A stretch of 64,000 nucleotides of DNA, taken from the NCBI RefSeq assembly GCF_001953865.1, contig NZ_MQUQ01000001.1:186001-250000 (forward strand). Reading direction: 5' to 3'. The notes below the pieces were generated by a model. It was not told the origin of the DNA and made no database searches. It saw nothing but the letters and a program-made list of their open reading frames with translations. A program made the translations under genes and the position numbers. Shown one piece after another: positions 62,772-64,000 of this stretch. The stretch's first letter is position 1, and the number at the start of each line of letters is the position of its first letter. This DNA is from Amycolatopsis coloradensis (GTDB lineage: Bacteria > Actinomycetota > Actinomycetes > Mycobacteriales > Pseudonocardiaceae).

Positions 62772-63335
62772 GTCGCTGATCTCCTGCTGTTGCGAACGCG
62801 ACGTCGTCGCGGCGAGGTCGCGGGCGTCGGGGTTGCGGCCGTGCCGGGTTTCGGCGTCGGCGATGCGGACGCCCGCCTCGCGCTGCTTCTGCAACCGCGA
62901 GACGAACTTGCGGTCGAAGTCCTTTCCGGACAGTCCGGCCAGTTCCGCCATGTCGTCAGGGCCGAGGTAGCCGTCGCGCTGGACGTGTTCGAGGTTCGGG
63001 TCGTCCGGCGCCGGCTGGCCCCAGGACTCGATGAGCGCCGACAGCCGCGCGATCTCCGGTTCGTGTGTGTCGATGACCCGCTTGGCGAGGGCCTTCAGCT
63101 GGGCGTTCTCGGCGCGGGTTTCCGCCAGGGAAGCCAGATCCACACCCTGCTGGTGATGCGCGAGGGCCTGCCGCGCGAACGCGACGTCGGCGTCGTTGAA
63201 CGGAACGGCGGCCTGCTGCGCCGGCGGTGACGACCCGGGAGGCGCCGTCTGCGACTGGGGTGCCCCGTCCGAGCAGCCGGCCAGCACGGCGGCCAGGGCG
63301 ACGGCAGGCAGTAACCGGAGGACGGCGTGCGGCAT
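62748..63335 (-). CDS. DUF305-domain lipoprotein
   Basis: A 195-residue ferritin-like four-helix lipoprotein. The signal peptide ends LAAVLAGCSDG (lipobox LAGC). The DUF305 core has FNDADVAFARQALAHHQQGVDLA, where HHQQ replaces the more usual MIxHHxQA, and RVIDTHEPEIARLSALIESWGQP. DUF305 proteins often sit with copper or other metal-handling genes, but none is adjacent. Function unknown. Confidence 0.82.
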   Translation of the reverse strand: MPHAVLRLLPAVALAAVLAGCSDGAPQSQTAPPGSSPPAQQAAVPFNDADVAFARQALAHHQQGVDLASLAETRAENAQLKALAKRVIDTHEPEIARLSALIESWGQPAPDDPNLEHVQRDGYLGPDDMAELAGLSGKDFDRKFVSRLQKQREAGVRIADAETRHGRNPDARDLAATTSRSQQQEISDLRGFQQG

Positions 63336-63477
63336 CGAAGTGCTCCTCGGAACGCGCGGTGGAGGTGCCTAGGTTCGCAGAGCCCGCATCGGCCTGTTCA
63401 CCGGGGGTTGCGCAAACACTTTTCCTCCGGTCCTTGCGGTGCGAAAATTCCGCGATTCACCGCCATGGTGTCAGGAG

Positions 63478-63886
63478 GTGACCGCGAATGGGCGCAAAAC
63501 CACTCCGGACCGGACCACCGAGCGGGCGGACCTGCGGCAACGCCACGTCCGGATGATCGCGCTCGGCGGCATCATCGGCGCGAGCCGCCGTCCTCTCCTA
63601 CGCCATCGGCGGCTTGATCGTCGTGCTGGTGATGCGGATGCTCGGCGAAATGGCGACGGCCGCGCCGTCACAGGGTTCCTTCATGGAGTACGCGCGGACC
63701 TCGCTCGACGGCTGAGCGGGTTTCACCGTCGGCTGGCTGTACTTGTACCTGGATTCCCGTTGTACCGCAATGGATCTTCTCGCTCGTGCTGATGCTGCTG
63801 CTGACCGCGGCCAACCTCGCCTCGGCCCGTTCGTTCGGGGAGACGGAGTTCTGGCTCGCGTCGGTCATAGAGTCCGGTCTGCCCCT
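63478..63886 (+). pseudogene. Remnant of an amino-acid permease (APC family)
   Basis: GTG 63478 opens with LRQRHVRMIALGGIIGA, the typical first-helix start. An internal deletion then removes the next segment. In another frame follow VLSYAIGGLIVVLVMRMLGEM, GSFMEYARTSLDG, a TGA at the conserved Trp codon, AGFTVGWLYLY, and in a third frame WIFSLVLMLLLTAANLASAR and SFGETEFWLASVI. The sequence then leaves the family near 63870. It covers less than a third of a normal 470-residue permease. It is a decayed copy. Confidence 0.75.
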
Positions 63887-64000
63887 CCCTTAAGGGAAGG
63901 CTGCGACCTGCGGCGTATTCGAACCCTCCCGAGGCGGGAGGTGCCCGGGAGCGGATCGCGGAACACTTGCCCCGTAAGGAAACACTCGAAACCGGGGGAA
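63871..64000. promoter_or_regulatory. Right-edge region with inverted repeats
   Basis: CTCCCTTAAGGGAAG (near 63885-63899) is a near-perfect palindrome of the kind MerR-family regulators bind. CCTCCCGAGGCGGGAGG (near 63932-63948) is a second one. No gene starts before the window ends. Assignment to a regulator is speculative. Confidence 0.35.

Noticed and set aside
1..64000. Search for tRNA, rRNA, CRISPR arrays, complete insertion sequences or prophage genes
   Set aside because: None seen; no transposase or integrase motif was found in any frame.

Overview
The window is high-GC DNA from an actinomycete, most likely a member of the Pseudonocardiaceae close to Amycolatopsis. Evidence for this is the meso-DAP-type mraZ-to-ftsQ division and cell-wall cluster, the pknL/Rv2175c pair, EspG/PPE-like type VII secretion genes, DUF3558 lipoproteins, a mycobacterial-style clgR-pspA-pspM module, many GTG starts, and many start codons lying 5-8 nt after a TANNNT hexamer (leaderless promoters). 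The genus is inferred from gene content and repeat style; no database was consulted.

Layout. 1-3276: a carotenoid operon (end of a prenyl synthase, crtI, crtB with an in-frame amber codon, an F420-type oxidoreductase). 3345-10466: a CGNR regulator divergent from an MFS pump, an Rv2175c-like protein, the PASTA kinase PknL, an unknown protein preceded by a 20-codon leaderless ORF, and an NmrA-type reductase divergent from a TetR regulator. 10547-25792 (minus strand): ftsQ, murC, murG, ftsW, murD, mraY, murF, murE, ftsI, ftsL, rsmH, mraZ. The stretch is tightly coupled except for a 370-bp break between ftsI and murE, and ftsZ does not follow ftsQ. 26472-28702: a small type VII secretion group. 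28988-33895: moxR, DUF58, transglutaminase. 34337-43735: DUF3040, dinB, a methyltransferase, an orphan ParA, a Nei-type glycosylase, adenosine deaminase, a structured intergenic region, a GNAT, pyrD and an amidase lacking its nucleophile. 44196-57508: pspM-like, pspA, an ECF41 sigma factor with its carboxymuconolactone decarboxylase partner, clgR, cinA, pgsA, rimO, an argA-like acetyltransferase, a second CGNR regulator, a hydrolase/nitroreductase pair, a decayed AAA ATPase and ftsK. 57636-64000: plsC-like, flavodoxin, a type VII-like group whose DUF1023 hydrolase is frameshifted, an EamA exporter, a DUF305 lipoprotein and a ruined amino-acid permease.

How it fits together. The minus-strand cluster makes UDP-MurNAc-pentapeptide (MurC-F), lipid I/II (MraY, MurG) and the septal synthase (FtsW, FtsI, FtsL, FtsQ), under MraZ control. 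Three 10-bp-spaced TGGGG-type boxes precede mraZ, and a long hairpin leader with a sequestered ribosome binding site precedes rsmH. PknL is a PASTA kinase expected to sense cell-wall material. The psp/clgR segment reads as an envelope-stress module: a SigE-type promoter (GGAAC-N18-CGTTG) precedes pspA, a full-consensus ClgR operator precedes clgR, and a TGTCA-N16-CGTC-type ECF41 promoter lies between the sigma gene and its partner. Several dispersed palindromes and a 21-bp-period repeat mark the intergenic regions. Four loci are broken (crtB, the AAA ATPase, the DUF1023 hydrolase, the permease); each could be real decay, and the first and third could also be base-call errors.
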